Part shown: in pieces, positions 61,835-64,000 of the stretch
Layout: each line of letters starts with the position of its first letter
How positions within the stretch are numbered: the stretch's first letter is position 1
Position numbers and translations under genes: made by a program
The notes under the pieces: model-generated
The model's input: the letters and a program-made list of their open reading frames with translations, nothing else
Database searches by the model: none
What the model was told of the DNA's origin: nothing
Source of the DNA: Protea cynaroides
Taxonomy: Eukaryota; Streptophyta; Magnoliopsida; Proteales; Proteaceae
DNA length: 64,000 nt
Direction of reading: 5' to 3'
Assembly (NCBI GenBank): GCA_028583415.1
Contig: CM053276.1
Location: 13,475,774 to 13,539,773 of the forward strand

Positions 61835-63023
61835 TTATAGTCTAGTGAATAGGGCCCAATAGAGAAAGACTTTAGTGTGAAAGACTCCTAACCAGCTGTC
61901 AACTGGCATTTGTTTATACATGACAATCAAGCTGGGGTCTTTGGTGGAGGAGTGTGGATGAGCTGCCCATCTCTCGGGCTCAACCGCATATGTTAACATG
62001 ATTTGGGACTGTGCGCCAAGTGATTTTCGACTGTCAGATCATTAGTTGGTGGTTCAGTAGTTAAAGAAGTAAATGAATATTTGAAATTTATCTGTACTCG
62101 GATATTCGGGTAATTTGAAAAAATATATATTTGATCCGAATAGATATCCAATTAATAATTTTAAAGATTTTGATAGATTTTAAATGATTAAGAAAAAAAA
62201 TTACAACTTAGACTAGTGAGAAGCATGAATTGAGAACAAATCATATTCAACATGGGAGAATGTTTCGACTAGGCTCCTTTTTTTTAAAGAGGGGGGGGGG
62301 TAAGACTCTGGCCAGGTTAAATAAGAAATAAGTTAGAACTTAGAAATGTAAATGGATAGTTGAAAATCTGAATTTGATTCCCATCTGTATCCAGATCCAA
62401 ATTTGATCACATCTGTGTTGATGCTAAAAATGGTCTAACTGGCTTGGTGGCCGAGTTGTAAAAAGTGTAATTGAGTTGTTGATGATGAATCCAAATTGGT
62501 CACATAGTAATTGACTTGTCTTTGATTATAACTGAGTTCGAGATATGAATCTAAAAACAAAGTAAATCTCATGGGGAGGCGGATTGAGTAATCCTATAGC
62601 CATTTAAATGACTAAGTTAATTCTTAGAACAAGCAGTATGAAGTACAAAGAAAATACTTCTTTAAAAGTGATGTAAGATTTGAATGTAAGATTGGATACA
62701 AGATTATCCGTCCACGTTCCTTCGTGTTTGTGAATATACATATATAGGTAAGTGCGACTGACTGAAGTGGCCCAAAATACGTAGATTAGTGTTAGACAGT
62801 TGATAACTGTGTCTTTGACAGTTCATCGTTGGATTGTAATCCTACGATCGTCACAATAGTAGTCGTTAGCGTGTTGGTCCGTTGATCTCGGCATATAGGT
62901 TCAGAATGGAAAAATGTTTTTCACCAAATTAGGAAACAACTTGTTTAAACTAAAGACCACCACACGTGGCGTGATATAGATGCCATTAAACTTAGGAACA
63001 CATGTCACTCCACTATTGGAGAG
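61835..63023. other. Gene-free spacer
   Basis: No supported gene. A G-run lies at about 62291-62300. AT-rich with scattered stops in all frames. Confidence 0.5.
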
Positions 63024-63259
63024 GGATCCACATCATCTCTTCCCTGAGATTCGGGAGGAGGGGCGATAGCCTGGATGGATGGTCTTCACCAGGCTCTCGG
63101 GTGAATCCGAGCCATCCATTCGAGCTAACACCCCTATCGGTTCAGTTTGTCGATTAACTCGGATGAATGGCTTGAATTCACCCGAGAGTCAGGTGACAGT
63201 CATCTATCCAGACTGCTATCCCTCCTCCCAAATTTGAGGGAGGAGAAGATTTGAATCCA
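63024..63259. mobile_element. Hairpin MITE family 2, copy 3
   Basis: Starts ggatccacatcatctcttcc, ends with the inverse of ggattcaaatcttctcctcc. Arms contain cgggaggagggg / cccctcctcc-type pairs and ctcgggtgaatccgagcc / gaattcacccgag. Clearly the same family as copy 2, with the same middle (agctaacaccccta versus agctgacacccc). Confidence 0.7.
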
Positions 63260-63285
63260 CTGGAGATGTGGGTTATTATCGTCTT

Positions 63286-63578
63286 CAATTGCTGGATTCT
63301 CCAATCAAGGATCCAACGGTCTTTCTTAACCAGGCGCATCTACCGATGTATTGGGAAAAAGATCGTCTCCAACCATCCAGTCGTCCAGTCGTGGACTGGG
63401 CTGACTGGATTTAAAGGACACCCCCCCATGTATTGGTATGCGTGTCCTTTTAATCCAGTCTGTCCAGTCCACGACTGGACGAATGGACGGACTGAAGACC
63501 ATCCAAGTCCGATGTATTGATAGATGTATCGAGTTAAAGAGAGACCGCTGGATCTTTGATTGAAGGATCCAGCAATTG
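63286..63578. mobile_element. Outer hairpin element containing MITE copy 2 of the Mutator type
   Basis: Left arm caattgctggattctccaat and beyond (63286-63344) is matched in inverse by 63520-63578 (ending ccagcaattg), about 58 bases each with few mismatches. The Mutator-type MITE (63354-63510) has inserted at its centre, so this is a MITE inside a MITE. The outer element's own target duplication is not clear. Confidence 0.65.
63354..63510. mobile_element. Mutator-type hairpin MITE (copy 2)
   Basis: 157 bp, same ends as copy 1 (GGAAAAAGATCGTCTCC...CCAAGTCC) and the same core (ccatgtattggtatg). The 9-bp target duplication gatgtattg is exact (63345-63353, 63511-63519). Confidence 0.88.
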
Positions 63579-64000
63579 GAGAGACTAATGACTCTAATGA
63601 TGTGTAGGTATAAGAGTCTGGATTTATATTCGTAGACACTGGAGAGGGTCCGGTAACTTGATTGAACGCCTCTTTTATATTTTTCGGTTCTCTCATACGT
63701 CGATGGTGACGTCTCAACGGTTGAATAATTGAAATGAGTGTGTAATCACACCGCTTTTCCCATAAAGCATTAATCAATAAGCCGCGTTTGTTGGTTTCTC
63801 AGTTGGTTAAAGGGTTATTTCCTTGACGTTTCCTCCGGATCATCATAAACCCCATTCAAAGGGAATTAAGGAGACAGTCAAACAGCGGGGAAGGCTGTTC
63901 ACCGTCATTGAATCTGACAGCTAAACTGAATTTGCTCACTGCCATTGAATTTGACAGCCCAAACAAACGAAGACTTAAAAGTTCACAGGTCAAAAGCTAC
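63579..64000. other. Nothing recognised
   Basis: No gene or repeat that I can support; short minus-strand frames here mostly read through the hairpins to the left. Confidence 0.5.

Overview
This window is nuclear DNA from a flowering plant, most likely a eudicot or another non-grass angiosperm. The genes have plant introns with GT-AG borders, all identifiable protein families are plant ones (CSI1, HIPP, R2R3-MYB, a plastid-type FKBP), and the intergenic space is AT-rich and full of plant transposable elements. I cannot name the species from the sequence alone.

Intact genes. (1) 5971-8737 (+) is a two-exon papain-family cysteine protease homologue. It has lost both catalytic residues (Cys to Ser, and no His at the usual site), and a small LTR element sits in its intron. 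(2) 34312-34879 (-) is a two-exon heavy-metal-associated isoprenylated plant protein (HIPP) with its metal motif and CaaX box. (3) 42338-55814 (-) is a complete seven-exon CELLULOSE SYNTHASE INTERACTIVE 1 (CSI1/POM2) gene of about 2151 residues: an armadillo-repeat array plus a C-terminal C2 domain. At the family's normal start position it carries CTG instead of ATG.

Broken or partial genes. The left half holds pieces of host genes: the last exon of an R2R3-MYB (4124-4694), the last three exons of a plastid-lumen-type FKBP isomerase (10259-11471), two exons of a choline kinase pseudogene (18394-20838), a group Ia bHLH pseudogene fragment (about 28492-28741), a piece of mitochondrial small-subunit rRNA (about 32455-32650), and an unidentified coding-like fragment (491-880).

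Mobile DNA. From 11.6 to 33 kb the sequence is mostly repeats. A segment at 13654-15930 is duplicated at 28772-32835, and each copy has received its own later insertions. A family of 2.1-2.3 kb TG...CA elements occurs three times (21229-23566, 24009-25277, 29907-32021). It carries a TATA box, exon-like blocks and a short acidic reading frame conserved in all three copies. One copy splits a copia polyprotein fragment with a clean 5-bp target duplication. Other elements are two TRIM families, SINEs with target duplications, a MULE-like element with long inverted ends, a hairpin Mutator-type MITE present twice with perfect 9-bp target duplications (53943-54101 in a CSI1 intron; 63354-63510 inside another hairpin), and a second hairpin MITE family present three times between 59 and 63.3 kb.

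Right part. 35-42 kb and 57-64 kb are intergenic: AT-rich, with microsatellites and MITEs and no supported gene. The genes belong to unrelated pathways (cell-wall synthesis, metal binding, proteolysis-like), and there is no sign that they work as a cluster.
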